Assembly (NCBI GenBank): GCA_038373865.1
Contig: JAXGGA010002308.1
Coordinates: forward strand, 1 to 64,000
Length of the DNA: 64,000 nt
Reading direction: 5' to 3'
DNA from: Uloborus plumipes
Taxonomy: Eukaryota; Arthropoda; Arachnida; Araneae; Uloboridae
Part shown: positions 1 through 10,955 of the stretch, one piece after another
Position numbering within the stretch: position 1 is the stretch's first letter
Layout: the number at the start of each line of letters is the position of its first letter
Notes under the pieces: model-generated
Seen by the model: the letters and a program-made list of their open reading frames with translations, nothing else
Database searches by the model: none
Told to the model about the DNA's origin: nothing
Position numbers and translations under genes: made by a program

Positions 1-120
1 TGACATGTTGGTGATGTCTTTCTTTAAAAAAAATTGATTAGCACGTAATTCATATTCAGTGTTAAGTCTGCTATCTAATATTTACCTTTTTTTTTCTTTG
101 ACAACTATTATAGTTAGGCT

Positions 121-128
121 ATAGTGAG
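121..128. repeat. left target-site duplication of the hAT-like element
   Basis: ATAGTGAG, identical to 5529-5536 on the other side of the 5.4 kb element. Confidence 0.85.
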
Positions 129-131
129 TAA

Positions 132-290
132 GGCTCGACCGATGCATCGGCCAGGCCGATGCATCGGCGCCGATGGTTGAAATTTTTTCCATCGGCCATC
201 GGCATCGGCCGCCGATGCTAATATGGAAAAAACATCGGCCCATCGGCCTCAAAAATATCTAAATGCCGATGCAAGGCCGATGTTTTTTTT
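132..290. repeat. subterminal CATCGGCC / GGCCGATG cluster, left end of the hAT-like element
   Basis: Overlapping direct and inverted copies of an 8-bp core, many joined as palindromes such as GATGCATC. It is mirrored by the cluster at 5405-5525. In hAT elements such subterminal motifs bind the transposase; that role is inferred here. Confidence 0.75.
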
Positions 291-1539
291 TTTTTTTTTT
301 TAAGTTTTCTTAAGAGGGAATTCTATTTTCTCTATTTTTTACTTCACAATTAAAAGTATGTTCTGCATGTGGCTTGAAATCGGGCAGCAAACGGGAGTAA
401 TACCGTTCTGGGTTTTGGAGTTTTCTGAATCGGGCAGATACCGAAATTATCACAACACAGCAGACACTTTCCGAGTGATCACTTTGATGCGAGTATTGAG
501 AATTACAGTAAAACCTCCGAATAACAGAGCCGGAAGTTTTGTCCGTTATTGGGAGGTGTTCGCTATTAGGGAGAATTATGCTATTTCAGATTTTACCTAT
601 TAGTTTAATGCAGAATTATAATATTGAATACGTACCATTGTCATTTTGCACTACGGTACTGATAATTTGTGTATTATTTACTATATCTTGCTTGAACTCA
701 TATTGTTTTACCTTTGCACTTTTAAATGCTAGCGTGCCTTTTTATTGCAATTATTTACCCCCCCCCCCCCAATCTCTTACCGTATTTTTCTAAAAGAAGC
801 ATAGTTCGCCTGCCTACGCATTTTTCTCCACTGTTCTATGATAATCTATGAGAATTTTCATTGAAAAATTACAATTGTAAATATGTCGACGGCCTCTATA
901 ACTTACTATCATATACTCATTACTCAAGTCTATTTTATTTAAACTATATCAGGAGTGGGATACGATGGATACAATTTCGGAGCTGCTAAAGTTCTGTTTT
1001 GGAGAGGAAAAATAATTATTTTGAAGCCTACTGGAGGGGAGAAAAAGCACGTCTTGGAACAAGCTGAAGCAAAAAAATTACAATTTTAGCGCGACTGAAG
1101 CAAAAAAAAAAAATAAATAAATAAATAAAAATAAAAAAAATGCCATTTTGATGCAAGATTCAGCAAAAAAAAAAAAAATACAAGCTGACTCTTTTTTTTT
1201 CATGGTTATTTATTTTTCAATAAAATGAGTGTGTAACCTGTCGCAATTTTTAACGAACATGCAAACATTTCTGTTCATACATTTTAAGTTTAGCGAAATT
1301 CAAACTATGACTTAGTATTGTGATTTATCTGTTGCTTTTTTAGCCTACTCTCCAGTTAAAAAGAAAAAAAACAAAAAAGCATTAAAAGCGGTTTAATGCA
1401 TCATAAAATTAGCACCAAGTCTAAAAAAACTCGAACAGAAATAAAAGCATTTTTAAAAAATCGAAAACTTAAAATTTGGAAAGTTGGGTTTTGAGATGGG
1501 GAATTTGTGTGTCGGTCTGTCTGTCCCCCACTACTTTTG

Positions 1540-1960
1540 AATGAACATTCCGATTTGTACAAACTTTTTTTTTTTTTTTTGGAAAGATCTCGGCGAGTAC
1601 AGCTCATTCCCATATTTGATTTTTCCGATTGAACAATTTTTGGTGCAACTTTGAACCGTTCAAACTACCTGTCCCGGGATACTAACTTTTTAGTGAACAG
1701 TTCGATTTGAACAAACTTTTTTTTGTTCGAAAGATCTTATTAAGGATACTTCATTCCCGTATTTAAATTTCCGATTTAAACAATTTTTCGTTAAACATTG
1801 AACCGTTCAAACAAGCTGTCACCCCTAATAACTTTTAAGTGAACAGTCGGAATTAAATGAACTTTTCTTTTGTTCGAAAGATCTTGGCGAGGACACATCA
1901 TTTCCATATTTCGCTTTTTGATTTGAACCATTTTTCGTTCAATATTGAACCGTCCAGAAA
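1540..1960. repeat. 145-bp-period minisatellite inside interspersed repeat copy 1, about three units
   Basis: Each unit runs: CGATTTGAACAAAC-like, a T run, GTTCGAAAGATCT, a TTCATTCCCGTATTT-like stretch, AACAATTTTTCGTTCAAC, then TTGAACCGTTCAAAC. Copies start near 1548, 1699 and 1845. The second genomic copy (11725-13468) has about five units, so the array has changed length between copies. Confidence 0.75.
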
Positions 1961-2099
1961 AAGACTTAACATTGCACCTACGGGGAAATTTAAGTTTAAT
2001 GTAGATCCTGAACTTAAAAGCGGATTTCCTTCAAACTAACTTTGTTAGAAAATGTTTTTGATAAATAATGTATGTAAAGTACTTTTCTGAATAAGCTGC

Positions 2100-2470
2100 A
2101 GTGAGGACTCTGATTCCGACTCCTTGACTCTGACTCCGACTCCGCAAGCATGGCAGAAATGTAGGCTCAAAAAAAAAAAAAAAGACCCACTCCTACCATG
2201 ATAATTTTAGAGCTTTCGACTTCGACTGACGAACCTAATTTTTTAAAACCGACTCCGACACCGAATCTTCGACTCCAACTCCGCCCCTATGGTAGAAACA
2301 TAAGTTCGGAGAAAAAGACTGAGTCCTACTATTAGAATTTTTGTGCCTTTGACTCTGACTGTACCTGTGAACTGCGACTGATGACTCCGACTTTTCAACC
2401 CCAACTCTGAATCCTTGACTCTAACTCTGACTCAGCAAATATTGCAGAAATGCAGGCTTGGAAAAAATGA
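2100..2470. repeat. GACTCC-rich minisatellite inside interspersed repeat copy 1
   Basis: Degenerate CTGACTCCGACTCC hexamer runs alternate with a spacer resembling GCAGAAATGCAGGCTCAGA followed by an A run. The corresponding part of copy 2 (about 12850-12920) is only about 70 bp, so this array is expanded here. The same spacer recurs in the arrays at 10155-10650 and 34620-36190. Confidence 0.7.
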
Positions 2471-3533
2471 CTGACTCCTACTCTTAAAAGAAATAACCGT
2501 GCAGACGATTTTTGTCTTTGTTTATTCATTTGTTTTATTTATTATTATTATTATTATTTTTTTTTGGCAGACGATTTTTTGTCTAACAAAAGTTACTAAT
2601 TTAAGAGAACATTTTATTATTTTTTTAATCAATTTTTGTTTTTAATTATTGGCAGCAGATTAAAAATGAAATTCGAAACATTTTTTTTAGGAAGGAGTTT
2701 TTTTTTTTTTTTTTGGTTGGTAAAATGTGTTTTGATTTGCTTCCTGTTTTTAATTCTTTTTTTTTTCAAAACAATTAATTAATTTTTCAGCGGAAGAGAC
2801 TATAAAAGCTGCATTGTTTAAGAGATGCAACAATTTTATTTTTTCTTTTTGTTTACTTTTGAAGTGCCTAGTTCATCAGCTGAAATCTGCATATTTGGTT
2901 TTTAGAAATCAGCTTTATGTGCTAAAAAGGTACGTTTGACATAATTTGCCGCCTCAGATAATTAAAAGAATATTGATCAGATGCTAGAATACTGATGTCG
3001 ATGTACGGAAAAGTAGGCTCGTTTCGTTCTTGACGGAACTTCTTGTTTTGTTTAACTTTATGGTTTAAAAATATCTTAAAGAACTTTTCCACTCACACAG
3101 TGTAATTTGTTGACTGGTTCAGAACTTTTTTTAATGATTAAACAACATAATGGGAAGTTCTTTTGCCAAGTTGGGTGTATATCTAAATCCACATATTATT
3201 GCTGAAGTCTGTTTTTTTATGTTTATGTTAAACAATAAAGCAGTTGCCTATTACTAAACACAAAGTCCGTTTCAAATTTTTATCTCAAACGTTTTCGTAC
3301 ATGTATGTGGAACTTAATTCATGAATAAAAGAGTATATTTCAAACCGATGCGGAACTGCTTTACAGAGATTCATGTTACAAATATCGAAAATTTTAATAG
3401 GAATTTTGTCAAATACCGTCCAGCCGATACTAAATTCAGCATATTATTTTTTTCTTCGTCTTTTTTGTATCTTTCTTTGTTAGGTATAAAACACTTTGCA
3501 ATTATATCACTCAGTTGTCACCAATTTATGATA

Positions 3534-5096
3534 CACTAGGTGGCCAAAAGTATCCGGACACTTTCAAAAATTCACATTTTTACATATAGCTCGAGAAATA
3601 AGTGATCAATTGTTCTTTAACTTTAGTCATACAAAGTATAGGCTTCACCGAACATTTCCAAGTTGAAATTAAATTACCCTTGCATTTGGGGGACGACAAG
3701 AAGGGGGTTGAAAGAAAAACCGCTTTTTGACCATAACTCTTCGAAAATAGCTCGGAATAAGCTATCAATTTCAGTAATTAATTAGCATACTATGTATAAT
3801 TACTGTACAAATTTTTATGAACGTACCACTCTTACTTCTGAAGATATGAAACATTTTTGAAAAAACGGCAATTTTATTTGAAGGGTTTTTGCTCATAACA
3901 TGCAGAGTTTTTGATCAAACCTTATCACAACTTCAGGAAAGATGACAAAATACAAGAGAAAGAACATACTAAAACGGTTTTTAAAAATATTAAAAATCCG
4001 ATGAGATATGAACGTTAAAAGGAAAAAAAATTTCACGGCGCATGCGCGAACGACAGAAATTTATAACTACAAAAATATTGTAGCATGATTTATACTGCAT
4101 CTTATAAAAAAAGTTCCAGTTGAATATCATGAAAAATGAAAAAGATATCAGCGATCTAGTGAGCTGTATTTCATTCATTCTCAGACAATACATAAATAGT
4201 GAGGGTCTGTCCACAAAGAGCTATTTTTAAATTAAAGGTTATTGCGTCGTCTTTCAAAACCAACGTTTCAGAGGGTGTCCGGATACTTTTGGAAACGTAC
4301 GTATAAGGTCTTTTTGGCCGAACAGACGAAATGTGACTTCTATGCCGACTATAAATTTTCAAACTGTATACAATTTAACATTGAAAAAAAATGATCGATT
4401 GTTACCACACTATTTGCGGACAACCCCTCACTATTTATGTATTGTCTGCGAATGAATGAAATACAGCTCACTAGATCGCTGATATCTTTGTCATTTTTCA
4501 TGATATTCAACTGGAACTTTTTTTATAAGATGCAGTATAAATCAGACTACAATATTTTTGTAGTTATAAATGTCTGTCGTTCGCGCATGCGCCGTGAAAA
4601 ATTATTTCCTTTTAACGTCCATATCTCATCGAATTTTTAATATTTTTATTTACCGCTTTAGTATGTTCTTTCTCTTGTATTTTGTCATCTTTCCTGAAGT
4701 TGTGATAAGGTTTGATCAAAAACTCTGCGTGTTATGAGCAAAAACCCTTCAAATAAAATTGCCGTTTTTTCAAAAATGTTTCATATCTTCAGAAGTAAGA
4801 GTGGTACGTTCATAAAAATTTGTACAGTAATTATACATAGTATGCTAATTAATTACTGAAATTGATAGCTTATTCCGAGCTATTTTCGAAGAGTTATGGT
4901 CAAAAAGCGGTTTTTCTTTCAACCCCCTTCTTGTCGTCCCCCAAATGCAAGGGTAATTTAATTTCAACTTGGAAATGTTCGGTGAAGTCTATATTTTGTA
5001 TGACTAAAGTTAAAGAACAATTGATCACTTATTTCTCGAGCTATATGTAAGAATGTGAATTTTTGAAAGTGTCCGGATACTTTTGGCCACCTAGTG
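3534..5096. mobile_element. 1.56 kb foldback element with about 675-bp inverted arms, Tc1/mariner-type ends
   Basis: The ends CACTAGGTGGCCAAAAGTAT and its complement are each flanked by TA (3532-3533 and 5097-5098), as for Tc1/mariner target duplications. The left arm (3534 to about 4210) is the near-perfect reverse complement of the right arm (about 4417-5096), leaving a loop of about 205 bp. Small reading frames in the two arms are mirror images of each other and are not genes. The loop contains another inverted copy of the terminal sequence (GTGTCCGGATACTTTTGG, 4275-4292), so the left arm plus that copy (about 3534-4300) looks like a simple MITE to which a reversed copy was joined. It lies inside the hAT-like element. 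Confidence 0.85.
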
Positions 5097-5404
5097 TATT
5101 AGTCTGCATTGAAATTAAAATTGATTAGTCAAAAAAAGAAAAAGTTTAAAGTAAAAAGCACATTTGGAACATGGGATTGCAGTTAAGAAAGTGTCTTCAT
5201 GACTACACCTAGTACAAATGGTACGAATGAGTTCTCGACTTACTGCGTCTCTCTCTCTCTCTCTCATATAATTTTTGTCGAGTGGTACTAAAATAGAAAT
5301 TTAGGCCCAAAATCTGAATGACTGAAAAATAATTAGAATGAAATGAATATATGACCCATCATATATCTTATAAGCATTTATTTTTCTAATCATTTGTTTT
5401 TTTT

Positions 5405-5525
5405 AACCATCGGCCATCGGCCGATGGAAAAGGAAAAAAATCGGCCATCGGCCATCGGCCAACTTTGAACAATCGGCCAACAATCGGCATCGGCCCATCG
5501 GCCAAAAAATGCCATCGGTCGAGCC
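5405..5525. repeat. subterminal CATCGGCC cluster, right end of the hAT-like element
   Basis: At least ten close copies of ATCGGCC in one orientation, separated by short A-rich spacers, ending at the inverted terminal repeat. Counterpart of the cluster at 132-290. Confidence 0.75.
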
Positions 5526-5528
5526 TTA

Positions 5529-5536
5529 ATAGTGAG
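5529..5536. repeat. right target-site duplication of the hAT-like element
   Basis: ATAGTGAG, identical to 121-128. Removing the element and one copy restores continuity with the paralogous unit near 5970-5995. Confidence 0.85.
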
Positions 5537-6461
5537 ACTTCATTTTAAAGTGCTAGTTTATTTTTGTTGCTTTTGTCATAGGTAGCTTGTTTTCTAACTC
5601 TAAAAAGAAATTCATCCTCCTTCTTTCTCTCTCTCTGTCTTTTTTTTTTTTTATCATCTATTTAGTGATCTCTTGGAATTATTACACATGGTTTGTATGC
5701 TTAGATATTAATTAGTAAAGTGTTTAAAAAGTTTATTTAAATATAAATCCCCCCCCCTCCCTCCCACCACACACACACGCTGGCATTTTTCTGCATCATC
5801 CATCACTCTATAACTCCCGAGAAGACATTCACAACAAACAAAATGGATTTTCATGACATTCTAGTTATGTCTTTATGTAAAAAATTAAATTAACAAACAA
5901 TTCATGTTCAGTTCTATGCCTGCTACCTATTTTTTTATTTATTTATATTTTTTTCGAGAAATAATTTAACTAGGCTGCGATGAAGCTTCATTTTAAAGTC
6001 CCTGCTCAATTTCGTTGCTTTTTTTATAGATATTGTTTTCTAATGCTGAAAAGAATTTTTTCCTCGCTCGCCCTCTCTCTTATTTTTTGTGCACCGTCTA
6101 CTAAGGTATCTCTGGTAATTATTAAACATTAAACATAGGTTTTATACCGTGTTAATTAGTAAACTGTTCCAAAGGTTACTTAAATGGGGTTTCCCCCACT
6201 TTTCTAGATCATCCATCATTTTTCCACTACCAAGAATACATCTACAACAAACAATTAGTATGACATGTTTATGTGATATCTTTCTTTAAAACACTTCAAT
6301 TAGTGCGCAGTTTATATACAGTGTTGCTTGCTACCAAATTGTTGACTTTTACTGTGTTATGGCAAGCATTTAAATCTATGCTTCCAACAACTTTGGTTTC
6401 AAAGTTTCATCTTTTTTTTTTTTTTTTGTGTGTCTTTTGTTGTGGCTAGTTTGTTTTTTAA

Positions 6462-6982
6462 CCCATTTATGCCTAAGTTTTTTTTACCATTTTTTTTTTC
6501 AATTTTTATCTTCTTAAAACTTTTACTTGGAATGGTTTACATACATTTTAGGCTTAAAATAGTTCGCCGTTGCCATATTTATTAAATAATTTAACGTCCT
6601 GCTTATGTGATATTGTGCAGATATGTGAGCAAAATACGACCTTACTTGACTTTACTTTTGCAAAGTAACATTACAGAAGGTATCTGTGATCAATTTTAAG
6701 CAAATCATTTTAAAATAGTTTAATTTTATGAAAAATAAGTTCGCAAAAAAAACTTACTTTCTGTGGCTTTCCCTGCTGGATCGTTGCTTGACTAATTTGT
6801 CTGAAAATAGCTGTCAATAAATAAACTCTCATATCCAAATAGTGGCTCTAACTGGTTTTCTCAAGGAAGAAGGACTATTTAACTTGTGAAAAACAGCTAT
6901 AGTAAAATGATGTACCCATTATAGGTTTTTGTATGCAGTAACTAACAAGCGTCTCGTTTTTAGGCTACTGGGATTAAATGGG
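6462..6982. mobile_element. 521-bp piggyBac-like non-autonomous element
   Basis: The element is bounded by TTAA at 6458-6461 and 6983-6986, begins CCCATTTATGCC and ends ATTAAATGGG. A TTAA target and CCC...GGG ends are typical of piggyBac. An inverted, diverged relative of similar length lies at 15374-15880 (shared interior, for example the AAACCAGTTAGAGCCA region), and a shorter relative with the same kind of ends lies at 21790-22009. Units A and B of the surrounding tandem family show the uninterrupted site (TTGTTTTCTAA near 5590 and 6033). No transposase gene is present. Confidence 0.8.
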
Positions 6983-8208
6983 TTAATACTAAAATAAAAT
7001 GTATCTCTTCTCTCTCTCTTTTTGAAGATGTTTTGATCCATTGTTTTTTCTCTTTTTGTTTTGAACAAAAAATGTTGTGTTCAAATTGGACCAATCCATT
7101 GATTTCATTCAAAACTTGTTGGAGAAATAAACAAACGCACTTTCATATTTCTCATTACTCTAACTTCAATATAGTTTTGCATATAATTAACTTATTTCTT
7201 AACTTACATTTACTGCAACGAAATAGTAAAACTTCTTTGACGTTTTTCCTTTTTACTTTTGCTTGTTTCGTCCTCTTTTTCATATCAAGAAACCAACTTA
7301 AAACGCAAAAATATACACAAGCCAAGATGTGAAATAACGGTATTTGATATAATATCAATTAAAAATGACTTTCACTAAAATTGAGAATTGTGGTTGAGAA
7401 AGTGAGTTCAACTTTTTCTACTTCCTGTATTTAAATGCTCAAAGAATCATCACTTCATATTTTTTATATATTTTCATACACGAGTCTGCATAAACATGTC
7501 TAAAAAAATTAAAAATTTAGTAAATAGAAAGATAAAACAGAACAGGAACAGCCCTCACATTTCATAATTCGAGTAAATATATAAAAATATTGATTTGTTT
7601 ATCCATACAATTATTCAGTCTTATTGAAAGAGTAAAATGTATTAGTATTTTCAGATTTTGGAGCATTTAGTACTGTGTAAAATTCACGATATTGCTTTTA
7701 TGTCGATACCACATAGATTACCTAAATCTAAAGGCAGGATTAGGTCTTCTAACCCCGTTAGCAACTCCAACAATCTTTCTCTATTTCCAAACAACTCTTT
7801 CACCCAATCACCTCAGACAAACTTTAGAAGGAGGTAAAGGGGGTCAGCAGCAAAATAAAAAACTAAAAACCATCCGGCCCAAAACTCCTTAAGCAATCAG
7901 AAGTATGTGTGTTCTTAAGAGCAGTAAAAGTCGCTGGGAGGTAAGAGAAGTATATCTGGCGCTGCACGTGTGTTTGTGCGTATGGCACTACTCGTAACGA
8001 GTTTAGAAGGTGGAAGTTGGGGGGGAGGGGTGGAAACAAACATCCACCCCCCACTTTTATTTCAAAATTCGAAGCAACGTCTTCTTCCTTCCACTCCGCA
8101 TCGACTCTTCGCTGTAACTTTAATCCATTGGACGCGGGTGCAACAATACTTCTATTAAACAAGAGGGGTGCCGTGGACATTAATTAAAACAGGTCGACAT
8201 CTGTGGCC

Positions 8209-8222
8209 GGTTGCCATGGTTA
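8209..8222. promoter_or_regulatory. RFX X-box-like palindrome
   Basis: GTTGCCATGGTTAC matches the RFX consensus of two GTTNCC half-sites around a 2-bp spacer, with one mismatch in the right half. It lies in a GC-rich patch within AT-rich DNA. Function is inferred from motif match only; a single such site can arise by chance. Confidence 0.3.
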
Positions 8223-9040
8223 CCGGGGGTGCAGGGAAGGACAGAATCATGTTGATGTTTGGCGCGCGGACAAACATCTCGCTACGAGGAAAGGGGGGAG
8301 GGGGGGTCTTGGGTAAACAGAGCAGACGATGAAGGAGTGTTTTCTTAGATTGCGTTTTGTTGTTCTTGGCAACAGTGCGCAAACAGTGCCAACGTTAGAT
8401 GTGTTCCGTTTACTCCGACCCTCCCCCCCGTCACGTGATCTTTTCTCCTTCGCTGATGATGATGATGGCGATGCCCAGTTGCATCAGAGGCGATTTTTGC
8501 TTTTCTTGGTTGTAGCCCGGTCCATAAGGTTGTTCAATACTTAACCGGATCCTGCATCTGCTGCTCACCTAACGTATACACAGCAGCGAGAACAGTGGGG
8601 GGGGGGGGGGGGGGGACAGACGAGGGCAGATACGCTGCCCGAATGATAAATTAAGTCTTAAGGATTTTCCCCACAGAGATTATAATTTACTTTCATTGTA
8701 GACCATTTTGAAAGCAAAGATTAACCAATGACATAATACATACAGCAAACTTACGAAGTTTGGGATACTTGCCATTAGTATGGTTATCAGAGGCTGCAAT
8801 AATCTCTTTTAGAATCTTGCATAAGTTTTCTCATCACGATCTAATTAAATGTTTAACTACTTTTTGACTGTATTTTTGGCTAAGAATGTGGATAATGAGG
8901 TTTGCATGTTCGAATTTTTAAAAATAAGAAATGGCAAACAAATTAATGGCCCTCATGGCTTCATCACATTTTTGGCTCAAATCCGAATTTTAAGGAAAAA
9001 AGAAAGGAACTATTTTACAAATCTTCTATTAAACATCTAC

Positions 9041-9083
9041 GAAATTTTGGCAGATAGAATAACGTTATATCTGCCAAAATTTC
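9041..9083. repeat. perfect 16-bp hairpin
   Basis: GAAATTTTGGCAGATA is followed by an 11-nt spacer and its exact reverse complement. The structure is shorter than a usual miRNA precursor and has no terminal duplication. It may be a remnant of a small inverted-repeat element. Confidence 0.5.
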
Positions 9084-10154
9084 AGAGCAATTCAAAACAG
9101 AATAATCACACTTAGCTCTCTTACAGAGCGTTATAGACCATTCTACCGAGTCGTTACTGTTGTTGCTGCCACTGGGTTTAAGAACAATATTTTTTTACGT
9201 ATGCGTTTTGAAATGTAAAACAAATACTTCGATTATTTCTTGCAATTTTTGAAAGGTTTCTCTTTATTTGACTTTTAATTGTTCGCTCAATAGTACAACT
9301 ACCAATAGCTAAATTGGAACATAAATCGAAAATTAGTTACAACAAGGAAGCTTAGATGAAACCAAATTAGTCAAAGGTTTTTCTTGACAAGCTGTGCTTA
9401 TTTTGCTGTTTTTTCAGTTAATTCATATTTAACGAAAAGCGTTTTTGATCATTTTATTTATTTTGGACGCATTTTTGAATCTTTCAGTGCCATCTTTGTT
9501 TTGAGATTTTCGCCAACAAAAGATAATTATTAAGAAAACTTTTCGAAGTTTCGTGACGCAATATCGCCAAACAACGCAATGTGCTCTGCAGGACGATCGG
9601 TAATAGAAGCAAATTACAACACGCAAAATAATTATACCATATGTTTTAAATTTTATCTGGAAGTTGTCTTTAGCTATCAATACGTTTATGTGTTTTCAAA
9701 CTGCAGGTGATATTTAGCAACTTCGAGAAACTAAATCATTCGCCTTTACTTGACAATTTCTGAAAAATTCACTTCAGAAACAAAATTTCAGACATGAATT
9801 CCAAATTCGTTTTCAGAACAATGTATTCCATGGAATACGGCTAGAACCGCAACAGAATTGGAAGTATGGAATCGCAATGTGACATATTGCTGGTAAAAGA
9901 AATGCTCAAAAGTTGTCTACCCGAGGAATATCAACTGGTTTTTGAGACGGTTCTGTGGTTTCCCGTAGTTTTCTGGAATTGCATTTCGCGTTCTATATAT
10001 TTGTGAGGCGTGACTTGATATGTGACATTTTTGTGCTGCCTTATCCATCATAGGAGAGACAACTGAAGTAATTGAGTTTATGGGGGGCTCTCTTACATGG
10101 AATTGGGAAGTTATATCGTTTTGAAATGCTGATTTCTAAAGTTATTGCCAGGGC

Positions 10155-10650
10155 ATCGAAGTCGAGCTGATTTTGAACTAAAACAGTCGGAGCCAGGAGT
10201 CAAAAAGTTTAAATTTCTATGACTCGGAGTCGATTTCTTTCCCTTCAAGCCTAAACTCTACTAGAGCTGCGGGCTCGGAGTCGGAGTCAGACTCAATTTG
10301 GGGTAGAGAAGTCGGAGTCGATAATTTTACCTCCAAGTTTTTAACTCTGCCAAGGCTTTGGAGTCAAAGTCGCACTGATTTTGGGGCAAAGGAGTTGGTG
10401 TCTATTTTTTCCCTCCGAGTCGTTCAATCTGCCAATCGTTTTTTTATTCCATAAGTCGAAATTAATTGATTTTCCTCCAAGTTCTTGACACTGACAGGGT
10501 TGCGGAGTCATAAATTGAGTGAGGCAGATGTTGGCGGTAGAGCAGTCAGGAGTCGTAATCTAAGGTTCTAAAATTTCATGAGTCAATGTCAGAGTCGGAG
10601 TTGTACATTTTCCCTCCTACACCTGAGTCCTGGTCATTGTCTGTAGTGCC
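10155..10650 (-). repeat. GGAGTC-rich minisatellite (reverse orientation of the GACTCC family)
   Basis: Runs of GTCGGAGTC alternate with TTTTCCCTCCAAG-like and CTCTGCCAAGGCT-like spacers at about 85-90 bp intervals (landmarks near 10253, 10342 and 10427). It is the reverse-strand relative of the arrays at 2100-2470 and 34620-36190. It lies about 1.1 kb from interspersed repeat copy 2 but outside its ends. Confidence 0.65.
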
Positions 10651-10955
10651 CACTAATATCATCACCCTATCGTCCTGAAATAAACTTATTTCGACTACAG
10701 GAGAATGGAATATTCATTTCTAAGAACTGAATTTCCCAAGGTTGTTTGATTTTGCTCTCTTCATGAAGAACAATATGTGGGTGGTTCTACAAATTCGGGA
10801 ATATTTCTAATATGCAGGTTTCAAAAAACTAATTTAAAATTAAAAATCTGAAAAAAATCAGCAAAGTACTTTATAAGTTGCATGATTAAACTAGAATATC
10901 AGCAGAGCTTAAATGTTTGTATTTTATTGCATTTTTGGATTTTATTTTTTTGAAA

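Larger units (their letters stand above)
1335..3048. mobile_element. 1.7 kb interspersed repeat, copy 1 (possible Helentron-like non-autonomous element)
   Basis: This segment matches 11725-13468 almost end to end. Both copies begin CTTTTTTAGCCTAC and end GTAGGCTCGTTT..GTTCTTGAC..GAACTTCTTGTTT. AGCCTAC and GTAGGCT therefore form short subterminal inverted repeats. GCATTAAA..TTTAATGC makes an 8-bp-stem hairpin at 1379-1399, and GTTC..GAAC forms a second small hairpin at the right end. Inside are about three 145-bp minisatellite units (from 1540 to 1960) and a GACTCC-rich minisatellite (2100-2470). Short asymmetric inverted ends, end hairpins, internal minisatellites and no clear target duplication resemble Helentron-type elements, but no Rep/helicase gene is present. 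The superfamily is an inference; that it is a repeated mobile unit is clear. Confidence 0.6.
129..5528. mobile_element. 5.4 kb hAT-superfamily-like DNA transposon, apparently non-autonomous, with nested insertions
   Basis: The ends are inverted repeats that read TAAGGCTCGACCGATG inward from both sides. The element is flanked by a perfect 8-bp direct repeat, ATAGTGAG, at 121-128 and 5529-5536. An 8-bp target duplication and a TA-R-N-G start are hallmarks of hAT elements. Both ends carry dense subterminal copies of CATCGGCC or GGCCGATG (about 132-290 and 5405-5525), which would suit arrays of transposase-binding sites. No transposase reading frame is visible. Much of the interior is two other repeats (1335-3048 and 3534-5096), so the element's own DNA is about 2.1 kb. 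Unit B of the surrounding tandem family preserves the uninterrupted site near 5975-5985. Confidence 0.85.
1..7020. repeat. local tandem family, three units of about 0.41-0.44 kb, interrupted by transposons
   Basis: Three diverged direct copies of a non-coding unit can be followed. Unit A is 1-128 continued at 5537-5850. Unit B is about 5851-6258. Unit C is about 6259-6461 continued at 6987-7020. Landmarks shared by units are TGACATG followed by an ATGTCTTTCTTTAA-like stretch, TAGGCT..GTGA, ACTTCATTTTAAAGT, a TTGTTTTCTAA-like site, and a CT-rich tract. Unit A is split by the hAT-like element and unit C by a piggyBac-like element, while unit B is uninterrupted and shows both empty sites. No coding potential is seen. 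The boundary of unit C is uncertain because similarity fades after the CT tract. Confidence 0.7.
7021..10150. other. largely unique non-coding stretch
   Basis: No supported gene. A CT-rich border is followed by AT-rich unique DNA. A GC-richer patch at about 7960-8640 contains an RFX-box-like palindrome (8209-8222), runs of G at 8018-8030, 8291-8306 and 8597-8614, and two Tn-rich tracts. A short perfect hairpin is at 9041-9083. Open frames across 7860-8540 occur on both strands at once and lack splice or codon support, so they look like a GC effect. Confidence 0.5.

Noticed and set aside
3580..5050. Repeated identical-looking small proteins on opposite strands
   Set aside because: They are mirror-image translations of the two arms of the foldback element.
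8155..8544. GC-rich patch read as protein-coding on either strand
   Set aside because: Frames are open on both strands and contain G- and C-run low complexity; no splice-flanked segment with coding character.
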